64,000 nt of DNA from Roseibium sp. Sym1 (lineage in GTDB: Bacteria > Pseudomonadota > Alphaproteobacteria > Rhizobiales > Stappiaceae). How positions within the stretch are numbered: the first letter of the stretch is position 1; each line of letters begins with the position of its first letter. Both the position numbers and the translations under genes were made by a program. The notes beneath the pieces were generated by a model that was given only the letters and a program-made list of their open reading frames with translations, did not search any database and was not told the origin of the DNA. The stretch is from positions 62,001 through 126,000 of the forward strand of contig NZ_CP114787.1 in NCBI RefSeq assembly GCF_027359675.1. Reading direction: 5' to 3'. Below are positions 63,990 to 64,000 of this stretch, piece by piece.

Positions 63990-64000
63990 GGGGAGGAGAA

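Larger units (their letters stand above)
61009..64000 (+). mobile_element. IS3-family element, interrupted by a group II intron, right end outside window
   Basis: A plausible left terminal sequence, TGAGCACCTCCCCGAAAATC, begins at 61009, 81 bp before orfA. orfA and the first part of orfB follow. At 61765 a group II intron begins and fills the rest of the window. The right half of orfB and the right end must lie downstream. Confidence 0.7.
61765..64000 (+). mobile_element. Bacterial group II intron (5' end and domains I-V visible)
   Basis: The intron begins GTGCG at 61765, the standard bacterial 5' splice-site consensus. About 650 nt of GC-rich, highly structured sequence (domains I-III and the start of IV) precede the reverse-transcriptase ORF at 62421. 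A textbook domain V lies at 63956-63989. Domain VI and the 3' splice site should lie within about 50 nt beyond the window. The intron sits in orfB just after the ADITY codons. Confidence 0.88.

Overview
The window looks like part of a conjugative accessory replicon (plasmid or integrated plasmid island) of an alphaproteobacterium, most likely a Rhodobacterales/Roseobacter relative. The reasons are high GC content, a traB-traH pair of the rhizobial/roseobacterial conjugation type, a luxR-luxI pair next to a traM-like anti-activator, many insertion sequences, and long tightly packed acyl-CoA catabolic operons. This is inference from gene content; no rRNA, tRNA or replication gene is present to fix the taxon.

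Layout. 1-4.9 kb: conjugation and quorum sensing (traB, traH split by an IS4-family element, luxR, luxI, traM with a structured leader). 5.3-7.7 kb: metal-response genes (MFS exporter, CsoR/RcnR-type and MerR-type regulators, ynfA). 7.7-10.4 kb: a junkyard of gene ends (ccdA tail, IS1182-type transposase remnant, a second traM leader fused to an MFS tail, a DUF5519 remnant). 10.4-18.1 kb: a LysR regulator divergent from a sulfatase, a sugar ABC importer and a DUF4432 mutarotase-like gene. 18.1-22.0 kb: an HxlR regulator divergent from DoxX, DODA-type dioxygenase, DUF5519, NmrA-like and GST genes, two of them carrying premature TAA codons. 22.0-24.2 kb: an IS5-type element inside an IS3 remnant. 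24.3-25.7 kb: an MmgE/PrpD gene. 26-60.9 kb: a large acyl-CoA catabolic island. 61.0-64.0 kb: an IS3-type element whose orfB is interrupted by a group II intron that runs to the window edge.

The catabolic island has three divergent hubs. A 13.5-kb minus-strand operon (39503 down to 26.0 kb) encodes dehydrogenases, a crotonase, a PaaK-like ligase, a biotin-dependent carboxylase, an HMG-CoA-lyase-like enzyme, an SDR, a citryl-CoA-lyase-like enzyme and a MaoC-type hydratase. It diverges from a 2,4-dienoyl-CoA-reductase-like gene and an AMP ligase. A BadH-like SDR diverges from a regulator. An IVD-like dehydrogenase/SDR/crotonase/thioesterase operon diverges from a crotonase, an AtuA-like protein and a split biotin carboxylase system. 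All three divergent intergenic regions contain the same 16-bp inverted repeat, TCTAAC-N4-GTTAGA or a one-mismatch variant. The regulator at the middle hub is an unusual single-chain tandem TetR. Together these suggest one regulon for degradation of a branched or alicyclic (terpenoid-like) acid.

The two most unusual signals are (1) a roughly 270-nt leader upstream of traM, present twice in diverged form with compensatory base-pair changes in three helices, which suggests an undescribed structured RNA, and (2) the tandem-TetR/operator regulon.
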